A stretch of 64,000 bases of DNA, taken from positions 53,907,001 through 53,971,000 of the forward strand of contig CM074856.1 of NCBI GenBank assembly GCA_037501455.1. The letters run 5' to 3'. Positions 33,141 to 43,403 of the stretch are shown here, piece by piece. This DNA is from Lantana camara. Lineage: Eukaryota > Streptophyta > Magnoliopsida > Lamiales > Verbenaceae. The position numbers and the translations under genes were made by a program. A model generated the notes under the pieces. The model was not told where the DNA came from. It did not search any database and was given only the letters and a program-made list of their open reading frames with translations. Within the stretch, counting starts at the first letter, position 1; each line of letters starts with the position of its first letter.

Positions 33141-35714
33141 TGTAGCACCCCTACACGTGGAGATGCCACACCCCCGCACTACAGGTCGATCCACACACGA
33201 AATGGATAGTCCGTACATGAACCAATCTGCAGCGAACGGGTGACAATAAAAATAAACCAACTAGCTAGGCGGGACTAAACCCTAAATGAATTAAATCCAA
33301 TCCCTAAAAGTTAAAAGTGGAAGCATCACATGATCGTTACATATAGGTACCATATTTACATCATTTACATTAAAATATATACTAGTAGGTACCAACATTT
33401 ATCAACATCTCAATTCTCCAAAACAATAATAGTCCTAACATGATACTCCAAAATATTAATACAGGGAAAGAAAATGTTGTGCTAGACTCAGGTGGATAAA
33501 AGACACGACGTTGACTCCCGCCTAGTACACGACCGCAACAACCTGAAAGGTGGAGGCGTCAGTCTATGAAGACCAAGTGAGGGGCATAAATATATATAAA
33601 CGCAAGTAACATGCAAGTTATAAACTCGGGTAATGCTTTTACAATAAAAGTAATATGAGTCAAGGATAAAATACACATCGCCCGAGATTACAACTATCAA
33701 GTTTAATAAGTTTATTCAATCAATTTCATGCTTTCAATACGTGGCCCTGGCGAGTGAGGGCAATTCTCCATCCTTACATCAATAGTGAACATTACATGCC
33801 TGGTTTAATTGTTATGTGATCATGCGAATCAATTATAGTGCACAAGTAACCATTTCATGAACTCCTTTCACTCCGGGTGATGGTGGGTTTGCAAAGCCCT
33901 AGCCATCCATGCTACGTACATCGGGAACATGACTCCCACGTACATCCCTCCACCAAACCTCTTGGTGGTCTCAGGGGTTATCCCAATGATGAGGGGTGTG
34001 CAGAGTTACCCGTCAGCCCTATGCTTTCCCGGTTGGCTCATACACTAACCCTCGGGCTAATGTGCTATCATGCTACTCGCCAATATACATTTATGGTCTA
34101 ATCACGATACACGCATTGCTTTGCATGATCATGATATTAATCAAACTACATGCATTGCTTTGCATGGGCCTGATTCGCTTGAAATCACTTTAAAAGTTTA
34201 GAAATGATTGTAGGAAATATACATATATACCTTTTTGGCTTGAAAGTTTACATAAAGGTTATAGGGTTCTATGTAACTAGTAATTAAACCTCACCTTTCC
34301 CGGCTAAATGCAAGCAAAGACACGACCTAAGGGCCCTGGTCCTCGTCACGGGGAAGCTGGTCTGTGCAAGAAATACATGTATACATGAGACTTGACTCAA
34401 ATGGACCAAATATGATTAACTGCGAAAATGCAACGAGATGACGAGCAATGTAAAATGTGGTATGAAAATATCTTATTTTGGCATGTAATCAATCATAAAC
34501 TAACAATTTGGGATCAAAGAAGTCATTGGGTTAAAATCCCAAAATCCCATTTTTATGCAGTAGTTTTTGTTCTGTCAGCGAGGTGGGAACGGCCGTTCCG
34601 GTTGGTAGTGTAAAATGGGAAGGGCCGTTCCCATGATCCCTGAAAACGTCCCTGCTCTTTTATTTTTGAAATGGCGACTTATGCTGGGAACTTCCGGCTC
34701 GCAGGACAAAATGGGAACGGCTGTTCCCATATGCGCGTCGTCTTTGAATTTAAAGGAGTGGGAACGACCGTTCCCAGAATGAACTGGGACGGGAAGGGCC
34801 GTTCCCGCTCCTCTGTAAATGCAGAAACAGAGCAGAACAAGGCAAAAGCTACGGCAACAACATCAAACAAGCAAAATACCAAGTTTCAATGATCGAATTA
34901 CAAGATTTCTGGAGCTTTACATATATACATGTTCAATATACCATAAAGTTTCATATAAACACTTAACTCATGCCTAATCTTCAAGAATCAAAAGTTTCAA
35001 GTTCTCACACCAAGTCATCACATAAGCTCATGTTTTACAAGAATTCATGGATCAAATCATGGTATAATCATATATTCATGTCTTTAACAAGCAATAATCC
35101 ATATATTTCATGAATTCTCAAACCCTGGCTTTAACCAAAATGATCAAGAACCAAGTATTCATGCATATACCCATCTTGAAGCTAAAGAAATGAAGAAGGG
35201 AGATGAAAATGGATGATGAGCTTCGAAGCTTGGATTTTTCCTTGAAATCTTGGATGATATTGATGAAATCTTTATCTCTCCCTTTTCCTTGAAGAACCGA
35301 GAATGAAAAGGAAGCAAAGAGTTGGAGATTTTGATGAAAAATGATCTTGGAAGCCTAAGGAAGGTATACATTGTGATTCACCATTTTTGAATGGTGTGAA
35401 ATGCCATAAATTGCAACTTAGTCCGTCAATTGTTTAAGTCATGCAATCAAGGATAAATGGTTTGCTAATTGTTCAATTAAGTCCTTGGAAAAGCTATGCA
35501 ATTTGGTCCCTGAATTTAAAAGAATGAGCATGTAGGGACAATTTCATAATTAAATCACTTCCGGTAAATATTTCACGTAATAAATATTTTCAAGTCATGA
35601 AAGAAATTCTCAATTTGATACGAACTCATAAAATTTCATAAGATTATGCTAAAATATAATTTATAAAATTATAACAAAACATAAGAAATTGTGAATGAAA
35701 ATTGCGGCGTTACA
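33141..35714 (-). repeat. 5' LTR of Z (minus strand, 2574 bp)
   Basis: On the minus strand it starts TGTAACGCCGC at 35714 and ends GGTGCTACA at 33141, eight bases from the primer site. It contains three GGGAACGGCCGTTCC-type palindrome units at 34585-34810. The open frames inside it are incidental. Confidence 0.82.
34585..34810. repeat. Array of GGGAACGGCCGTTCC-type palindromes in the Z LTR
   Basis: GGGAACGGCCGTTCC at about 34586, GGGAAGGGCCGTTCCC at 34617, GGGAACGGCTGTTCCC at 34712, GGGAACGACCGTTCCC at 34760 and GGGAAGGGCCGTTCCC at 34792. They lie 0.9-1.13 kb from the LTR start, as in V. Confidence 0.85.
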
Positions 35715-36119
35715 ATTGAATTATTGATTATTGATTCGGGACAGGTTACATGTTTAACTGAACCCGTTGTTAGGTGCATGTTAGACTTAATTATATTTAT
35801 GAATTGTTTGGGCTTGTAGCCATTAATGGAATTTTATTGTTGGCATGATTGCTTCCGCATTCACTCGTACTGTTTTTGGTTGTTTGGTACAGGGTTAGAT
35901 TCTGTCTAGCTAGGGAGTTGTTTTTTTTATTTTGTCACCCGTTCGCTATGAGTCCGGTCCATGCTGGATCATCGATTTCATATGTGGACTAGACTTATAG
36001 TGCGGGGGATATGGTGCCTATCGTCGTGGGTACTACATTGATTGGATATTTTCTTATTAAAACATCAACATAATTATATATTTTTTTTATTAAATTTACA
36101 ATTATTTATAACTTTCACT

Positions 36120-36445
36120 ATTTTTTGATAATATTTTTCGGTCCAAGGATATTTGATGCGATTGTAAACTAAGTAAATGCATTTTTTTTCCCCTTCTGAT
36201 TAAGTTAGAATAAGTAATATATAAATTAGTTTATTGAATTATAAATATTTCCAAATTTTTGATACTTTACTATATAAATTATTTTTGGACTATAAATTTT
36301 TTGATTTTAATATTATTTTTCGGTTTAAGATTCTTTAATGTGATCGTAAACTAAATAAATATATTTTTTATTTCTTTTTTCTTCTCACTAAGTGTAGAAT
36401 AAATTGATATATAAAATGTTTTATTGATTATAAATATTAATTATT
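36120..36445. repeat. Two diverged copies of an AT-rich unit of about 180 bp
   Basis: TTTTCGGTCCAAGGATATTT...GTAAACTAAG near 36137 recurs as TTTTCGGTTTAAGATTCTTT...GTAAACTAAA near 36317, followed in each case by a T/C-rich run and TAGAATAA. The rest of 36043-36637 is featureless AT-rich DNA. Confidence 0.55.
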
Positions 36446-36635
36446 TATTTATACGAAGTATGAATTTAATTTATTTTAACTTTAATTATTATTTGTTTTC
36501 ATTAAATTGAATTTATATAAATTGATTATTTACTTATTATTTTTTATTTATTTATTATTTTTTATATGCTTAATTCAAATATCATATTAAGAATTCCGTT
36601 CATCAATTTTTCCACTTTATACTTTATAAATTTAG

Positions 36636-36637
<2 letters not shown>

Positions 36638-36714
<77 letters not shown>

Positions 36715-36716
36715 TA

Positions 36717-36770
<54 letters not shown>
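36638..36770. repeat. Compound (AAT)n-(ATT)n microsatellite
   Basis: About 25 AAT units are followed by a short TAATTAATT bridge and about 16 ATT units, making a self-complementary tract of about 130 bp. The open frame across it (poly-Ile then poly-Leu) is an artefact. Confidence 0.95.
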
Positions 36771-36771
<1 letters not shown>

Positions 36772-37825
36772 TAACCAAGTTTCGTTATAATGAACTATAC
36801 CAAATTAATATACTTTAAAAATAATTATATCAAAGTAATATATATTATTTTGTAATGTTATCTTAATTTACGATATTTATGACTAATATGTAATATTATA
36901 ATTCACAAATTATAATTTTTAATAAAAATCATGCATAGCACAGGGTATATGCTAGTTAATTTAATTGCTTTGCTAGTTTAGTTTAATTAATTTAGTTAAA
37001 ACTCCATACTCCCCTACTTTTATTTGTTATTTTTTGTGAATTTTTTCTGCGAATTTAAATTAAATTCACCCAATCTCTATGATTCGATCTGTTTACACTA
37101 TACTTGGTATTTGTCGTAAACCGGAATTTTAATTATTTTTGACGGATTCAGCACCTATCACATCAAATCTAATTATGGAACATTTGAAAATTGACTGCGA
37201 AGTTAGATACGAGAAATAATTGATTGAATTATTTTAATTTTTAATATACATATTTTAGACGCTCGAAAATCAAACTTTGTGATTAAACTATCTGCAAAAC
37301 GCTTAAATACACCACTAACTGACTGCAACAGGATAACTGATGGTTTTTTACACGCTCGTGGGAGCAAATTAATTAGTTCTTTGAAAAAGGATAGAATGAA
37401 AAAGCATTCTCAATTAAGAATATTTAAAGCATGTGCTCGTGTTACATGCATGGTCTTTAATTATTGCAATTAATCCTTTGAAAGGAGAATAAAATAAAGC
37501 TGTGACAAGTACAAGGCTTGTAAGTAACTTGTTAATAATGTTGGCTAAAGCTCGTACATGAAAGTTTCATGCTCACCTCGTACGCAATAAAATATACTTC
37601 ATCTGGCTGACCCTTCTTTGATAATGCTTAATTAAATACTGGTACTAAAAGGTTTCCTGAGTTTGCTTTCTTTTGTGATCTTTTCTTTGCATCTGAATTT
37701 TGACTTTATTCCTTCTGGAGTAAAGGACACCTCTATTCAGGATTTAATTTAGTTTCTTCGACTTTGCATATTCCTAACTTACCTCATTTTCACTTCATTA
37801 CGACTCCACAAAATTTGTTTTAGGA
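36771..37825. other. AT-rich intergenic DNA, nothing recognised
   Basis: No coding similarity, RNA gene or element termini are visible. The 64-codon frame at 37279-37473 has no recognisable motif. Confidence 0.5.
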
Positions 37826-38735
37826 AAATATCATATTTGGCTCTTCAATTTTCAACTTTGTATTATTTTGGTTCCCAGTATTCTAAAAGCAACATTTGAA
37901 TCACTAAAATTAATAATCCGCCTCATTTAAATTCTTCCAATCAAATTTTAGGGACTTTTGGTCTCCAAAATTTTAAGATTGTGTTGTGTTTGTCCTCAAT
38001 ATTCTATGACATCTAAGTTCCTAAAATTTATAATTCGTTTTGTTTAAATATTTTAAGCCAAAATCAATACTGAAGTGATACGATGTCAAAATGATACTTT
38101 GCGCCATGTTATACTAAAAGACGCATGCCACATGGCGGACTTCATGTTCGTTTGTACATAATTTGTATATGTATGTAGTTGTCCTCTCTATTGATGCATT
38201 TAATGCACCTTGAGTGTGCTTACTTTGAGCACGCACAAAGATCCAGTACCATAAATACGTCCCACATTTATTTCTTATGAGAAGCACATTATTCTCTAGA
38301 GCTCCTTCACCCACTTTCTATCAAGTTTCGAGTGTCATTTGCTAACTTAAACATTAGAAGGTATACATCAGTGTCACCCGATCTAGCTCATTGTTTCTTC
38401 TCTTTGTCTACTTCTTGTTGCTAGAAGCGTTATTTCTTTTTTTCTTTTTCACATGAAATATATAAATTAACTAAAAGTATTGGTTTTGGTCCAAAAAAAA
38501 TTAAATGAGATGAATTATTAATTATAGGGACTTAATTAAGTATCATTTTTAAAATATTAAAGAAAATGTGATACAAATTTGAAACCACAGAAACTAAAAT
38601 TCACTAAATTTTAGTTTAAAAAACTTAAGTGAGTCGAATTACTAACTTTAGTAATTCGACTATAACATAGAGAAGAACATTAAAGATGAAAGTGATACAA
38701 TGTTGAAACTTGAGGAATCAAATATTTCATTTGCC
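37826..38735. mobile_element. Foldback element with a unique, promoter-like core
   Basis: The left arm (37826-38090) and right arm (38484-38735) are diverged inverted copies (ATTTGGCTCTTCAATTTTCAAC against the inverse of TTGAAACTTGAGGAATCAAAT). Related arms occur at 39925-40195 and 42110-42415. The 390-bp centre is not repetitive and carries a CATAAATA TATA-like box at about 38250 and a CT-rich leader-like stretch. I saw no target duplication. Confidence 0.5.
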
Positions 38736-39198
38736 CATTTTTTTATTTCCCCAATTGTTCGCATTTTAATTTAACACAAATCGCGATTTCTAAGCATGTA
38801 TGTTTTGATATGGTTAGACCTTAGAAAATTGTATCTTTCTCCGTCTCTATTCTAATATAAACTTCAAGAAGACAGTATTCTCGCAAAGTAGGGCAAAGGA
38901 AAAAAAAAAGTGAAAAAACAGCTTGCACAATGCACATGCAACTTGACAGCCCAAATGAGACTCAAAAATCAAAATATGGAGAAAATGTTGTTAATTTAAT
39001 TTATCACATTTTTAGTATTGTAGTATGATCTAGTTAACATTGTCGTACATAAATTTCTCTCTGTGTCATTCAGTATATAATTTTCTATATGTGTCATTTT
39101 TCAAAATTTTGGGCTCTCTTCATAAATCGTTATTGGACTGAAATATGTGAAATTCACTTCAACGTGACCTTTGACGCAAGTTTTAACATTCACATGAG

Positions 39199-39743
39199 TG
39201 TTGTATATTGTTTTAGATTTACTTATTTATGAGATGGACTACCGTTTTTCAGAAGCTAATATAGAATTGTTTGCTTGCATGAAAAGTTTTAGTCCAAACA
39301 ACTCATTTACTAATTTCAATATTGAAAAGTTGATCCGTCTAGTAGAACTTTACCTAGATGATTTCTCGACCACTGAATGTACGACTCTTTCCTATCAACT
39401 TAGAACTTATATTAGTGATATAATTGGTAAAGTCAAATTATCCAATATTGAAGATTTGGAAAATCTAGTGAAGATTTGGAAAATCTAGATTTTAGTTGCC
39501 ACCGGATATAAAGCTTTCTCATTGGTGTATCGTTTCATTGAATTGACTATGATCCTTCCAGTTGTGACAACATCTGTCGAGAGAGAGTATCTTCTGTGAT
39601 GAAACTTATAAAAATTGTTTTGCATGCGAAGCAGAACGAGAAATGAATACATGAATGACACGATGGTTGTGTAAGAGAAATTTTCAAAAGAATTGATAAT
39701 GAGACTATTCTACGGCGGTTTCAAGGGATGTCGAATCGTTGAA
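39199..39743 (+). pseudogene. Decayed hAT transposase C-terminus (TTF-type / zinc-finger MYM-like)
   Basis: The first part is open: YEMDYRFSEANIELFACM, SFSPNNSFTNFNIEKLIRL, then LYLDDFSTTECTTLSYQL. It is followed after stops and shifts by MILPVVTTSVERE, VMKLIKIVLHAKQNEK and IFKRIDNETILRRFQGM. This order is the end of the plant hAT transposases annotated as zinc finger MYM-type 1-like or TTF-type proteins, where LPVATASVERSFS is the hAT dimerisation motif. The N-terminal zinc finger and catalytic core are absent. It is a dead fragment. Confidence 0.75.
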
Positions 39744-39924
39744 AACAATCATCTATGAATTCTAGCATCTCACAAAAATTGTAAAGACATCCTATGTAAT
39801 TTAAATATTTTAATTAATTTCAAGGTTTTTTTTTTTTTAATATGTTGAGGTCCAGGAATTCTCGGTTCCAACCGTTAAGAAATCCTAGATCCACCAGGAC
39901 CGCCCCTCTAGCATCTAAATAATA

Positions 39925-40195
39925 AAGGGTGAATGTAAGATTTGGTCTTTTAGCTTTGTATTACTTTCGTAGTCTGTGTTCTAAAAGTGACATTTCAATT
40001 TCTAAAGTTAATAATTCGCCTCATTTAAAAATTTCAGAATATATTTCTAGATATTTTGATAATTTATTATTTGTATTTCAAAATGGTCTCTACAGTATTA
40101 AATGTATATCACTTTCGTTTTCAATGTTTCTAAAATAATATATAAGTCTCTAAATTTAATAATTCTTCTCAATTAAATTTTTTTAACAAAAATCG
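39925..40195. repeat. Dispersed repeat arm (same family as 37826 and 42110)
   Basis: TTGGTCTTTTAGCTTTGTATTACTTTC and AAAGTTAATAATTCGCCTC match the arms of the 37826-38735 element. It may pair with 42110-42415 as the two ends of a larger element of about 2.5 kb. Confidence 0.45.
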
Positions 40196-40643
40196 TTACT
40201 CAGTGTTAATTTATTTATTTCACATAAAAAAATATCATGATTCCTATAAGATTAAAAAATATGAGTTCAGTAGAGGTATTGCCACTATGCAATATGTGTT
40301 TTTAACAAAAAAAATTATCACCTGCTACATTTATTCTTTTCAGTTTAATATAAAATTCTAATTGAAGATAAATTGCAATTTTAATTCTAAATAAAGCCTA
40401 ATTTGTTTATTTAATATCTTTTAATTTCAGTATAATTTCTTATTTTAGGAAAATTTTGAATTTTAATTAATTATCTCAAATTACTTTTTAAAAATAAATT
40501 ATATAAAGTATGTTTACAAAGTCGAAGTTCATAAAGTGATTTATAATTCAAGTTCTCTTAATTGGTGTTTCAGAATTAAATATATGTAAATTCACTAAGT
40601 TTTTAGAATTAAATATATGTAAATTCGCTAAGTTTGAAAATTT

Positions 40644-40905
40644 GAGTAAGGGTCATGATTAATAACTCCTTTTGGATTGAAAATAATTTAGTTTACTCCC
40701 TAATACTAAAACTTTTAGTTCTAACTTCCCATTTTTAAATTTAAATTTTAGTTCACTCCCTAACCATCTAAATTGAGTAAGGGTCATAATTAATAACTCC
40801 TTTTCTATTGAAAATAATTTAGTTAACTCCCAATTATACTAAAACTTTTTTCTGACTTCCCATTTTTAAATTTAAATATTATTTCACTCCCTAACCATCT
40901 AAATT
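40644..40905. repeat. Two-copy tandem repeat of 131 bp
   Basis: Units start with GAGTAAGGGTCATRATTAAT at 40644 and 40775 and stay closely similar through to CCATCTAAATTGA. Confidence 0.8.
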
Positions 40906-40985
40906 GACTGCAATACCCTTAATTCTTAATTTTTTATTTTTTCTTTTTATTCTTTGTTTTTTCTTTTCATACTTCAATTTTAAAC

Positions 40986-41340
40986 TTGAATACTTTAATT
41001 TTTACGAATAATACTCTATTTTTAATTTTTAATACTTTAATGTTTATGAACAACACTTCAATTATAAATCTTGGTACTTTAACTTTTATGTTAATTCAAA
41101 ACGTAAGTACTTTAACTTTTACGAACAACACTCTTTTTCTTTTTTTTTTTTTCTTTCTTTTTCCTTCTCATACTTCGATTTTAAACCCGAGTATTTTAAC
41201 TTTTAGAAATAATACTCTAATTTTATATTTGCATACTCTATTTTATAAGTTGGATACTCTATATTTTATAATTTGTTGTAGTCCTCTGTTTTATAATTTG
41301 GATACCTTGTTTTATAATTTGAATAATTTCTAAATAATGC
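40986..41340. repeat. Low-complexity degenerate tandem repeats
   Basis: Repeated variants of ACTTTAATTTTTACGAAYAA with irregular spacing give a 115-codon frame that is purely compositional. The remaining DNA to 42110 is AT-rich with no feature I recognise. Confidence 0.55.
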
Positions 41341-42109
41341 TCCAAAATGTAAACCAACAATTAATTTTTATCCCAACATCCACCTAAAAGGAAATTTTGC
41401 ATATAAAGTATGAAAATTATATTTTGAAGTATTAACATGCAAAATAAAAATATAAAGTCATGTATATGAGGTATTATGTTAACAAAATGATTTTTGTGGG
41501 AGGGAAGAGTGATGTGTTATGTCATTTCCTTTTTCTTCAAGACTATTTTGGTGATTTTACCAAAAATAGGAAGTGAAATTTAATTATATTATAAATTTGA
41601 ATTGAATAATTAGTATTAATACTTTTTCCATAAAAAGTGACGTCAAATTTGTGTTGACTGCTAGAGAGTTTTGCCTCATTCCCCATCTGAAGATATTGAT
41701 GGAGCAATAGTTGTTTTATGTTATTTCAATAAACTGTCTAAAAAACACAGTATACGCTAAAATGTGATTTTAAAATTTAATGTATTAATTTAATACACCA
41801 AACACTTTATGAACTTCAATTCAACAAACATATTTTATATGCAATAATTTCTTTATAAAGAAAATAATTTAAGATTATTTAAAATCCAAACATTTCTTTA
41901 ATTTAAAAATTATCACTAAAAATTAAAATAATAAATAAAATAATTAAATTTTATTTAGAATTAAAATTACATTTGTTTTTTCCGTTTTTTATTAAAATAA
42001 ACAAAATAAGTATAATAGGCTAAAATTTTGTATAGTTGCTAACACCTTTATTTTTCTCAAGCTAAGAGGTTTGGATCTTGCTAGAAATATTCTTTTCATG
42101 TAAAATATT

Positions 42110-42415
42110 AAATGAATAAATTAAAAATATTAATTTTGCCCAAACGAAATTAAGTGAGACGAATTATTAGTGTTAGGTACTTAAATGTCATTTTTAAAAC
42201 ATTGAGAACGAAATTATACAAAGTTAAAGTTTTAAGAACCACATTTTAGACATGGATTGAAAAATAACCAAAATACTACTATTTAGACTTTGATCGGAAG
42301 GAGTTAAGTGAAACGAATAATAACTTTAGAAATTTAAATATCATTTTTAGAACAATGAAAACGGAGCTGTTCTAAAGTTGAAACTTTAGAAACGAAATAT
42401 GATATATATCCGATT
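42110..42415. repeat. Dispersed repeat arm, inverse of 39925-40195
   Basis: GAGACGAATTATTAGTGTTAGG and the following CATTTTTAAAACATTGAGAACG are the inverse of the arm family above. Confidence 0.4.
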
Positions 42416-42432
42416 GATAATAATTAAAATAA

Positions 42433-42723
42433 GAGTTTATCCTCGTTTGCACCCCAACCTTTGAGGTGTTTTGTATTTTAATACCCAACCTTTAAATTTT
42501 TACACTTTAGTACCCAACCTTTGAATTTTGTTGCACTTAAGTGCCCAATATCAATGTGTCATTTTCTTATTGGTTGGTTGGGTACACGTGTGATTTTCTT
42601 ATTGGTCGGGGGCACTTAAGTGCAATAAAATTCAAAGGTTGAGTACTAAACTGTAAAAATTCAAAGGTTAAGTACTAAAGTGCAAAATTCTCCAAAGTTT
42701 GGGGTGCAAACAAAGATTAACCC
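42433..42723. mobile_element. Foldback MITE with long imperfect terminal inverted repeats
   Basis: Arms share TTTGCACCCCAA, ACTTTAGTAC and AACCTTTGAATTTT in inverse order around a short centre (GTCATTTTCTTATTGGT). Flanks TTAAAATAA and AAAAAATAA could be a decayed 9-bp duplication, which would make it Mutator-like. Confidence 0.6.
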
Positions 42724-42976
42724 AAAAAATAAAGACGATGCTCATGCAGTATTGTTCACCCATCCTACTTGTCAAAGTAAATGAGGGAAATTTTACAGCC
42801 CAAGCTAGGCACGAGTCAAACCTAACCAAGCATATGGATAAGTGTATTATACTTGTCATCTTATTAGTTTGCTTTTCCAAAATTATATACCAATCACACA
42901 ACAAGTATCAAACACTTCCCTCGTTATAGTGGTTTGGCTCAACAATGCTCATGCTAGAACTATTGAGGAACATGCT

Positions 42977-42983
42977 TATAAAT
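42977..42983 (+). promoter_or_regulatory. Candidate TATA box of the ankyrin gene
   Basis: TATAAAT lies 57 bp upstream of the ATG at 43040. It would give a very short leader of about 30 nt. Another start further upstream is possible. Confidence 0.35.
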
Positions 42984-43039
42984 GACTTCCTCCACCACCT
43001 CGTCCTAAAGCAGCTCAGTGATAGCTAATATCTTCGACA

Positions 43040-43403
43040 ATGGCTTCCTCCACCATCTCATCAGCCTCTTCCTCAATATCTCACCTATCCACAATTAATG
43101 TAAGCAACTTCGCCTCCTCAAAGCTCCACGGTGATACGATATCAAACAACTACTCTTCATGGAAAAACCAAATGCTTTGCCTCATCGAGAGCCAAGATTT
43201 GCTCCGATTCATCAATGGAGAAATCCAACCACGTGAACGAGAGGACTTCGTTGTCCGGAGAACTGACAGACTGGTTATGGGCTGGATTTTGGGCGCAGTT
43301 GATGAAACTGTGCCCAAAACTGCGGCCAACTTAACTACTGCTAGAGATGTCTGGTTAGAGTTGGATAAGATGTTTGGTGACCCTGCAGGTCAGCTGCAAC
43401 ATG
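43040..43403 (+). CDS. Exon 1: Copia Gag-like domain of the ankyrin gene
   Basis: The domain reads INVSNFASSKLHGD, then NNYSSWKNQMLCLIESQDLL, FINGEIQP, RTDRLVMGWILGAV and TARDVWLELDKMFG. The same landmarks, in the same order, are in the Copia C gag at 52107 (NNYLSWSRSM, GFVNGRCEKP, LMVQSWILHSI, AKELWKELQARFG). The domain ends at QLQH, one base before a strong GTACGT donor. If intron 1 is retained, the frame stays open to 43507 and would give a 155-residue Gag-like protein alone. I infer exaptation of a Gag exon. Similar N-termini are known on some plant ankyrin-PGG proteins, as far as I recall. Confidence 0.8.

Larger units (their letters stand above)
22615..36037 (+). mobile_element. Gypsy-type LTR retrotransposon W, complete but with a decayed short interior
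   Basis: 5' LTR 22615-25913, primer-binding site 25922, interior of about 3.5 kb, polypurine tract ending at 29415, 3' LTR 29417-31487 plus 35715-36037. The duplication TTGAT is at 22610-22614 and 36038-36042, so both outer ends are original. With a 3.3-kb LTR and a 3.5-kb interior lacking recognisable protease, RT or integrase, it resembles the LARD class of non-autonomous elements. The two LTR starts differ at a few percent of sites. The 3' LTR was later split by Z-family DNA. Confidence 0.88.
29417..36037 (+). repeat. 3' LTR of W, interrupted by Z-family DNA
   Basis: The left part 29417-31487 aligns with the 5' LTR up to about 24673. The right part 35715-36037 resumes at the equivalent of about 25592, so about 0.9 kb of LTR is missing at the insertion. 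The left part contains an expanded (AT)n tract at about 29776-29815 compared with the 5' LTR. It ends TACTACA before TTGAT. Confidence 0.85.

Noticed and set aside
34679..34892. Overlapping frames on both strands in the Z LTR
   Set aside because: Both run across the palindrome array; neither has a domain.
36566..36790. Open frame of poly-Ile and poly-Leu
   Set aside because: It is the (AAT)n-(ATT)n microsatellite read as protein.
40986..41333. 115-codon Phe/Leu/Thr-rich frame that looks like a membrane protein
   Set aside because: It is built from degenerate ACTTTAATTTTTACGAA-type repeats; composition only.
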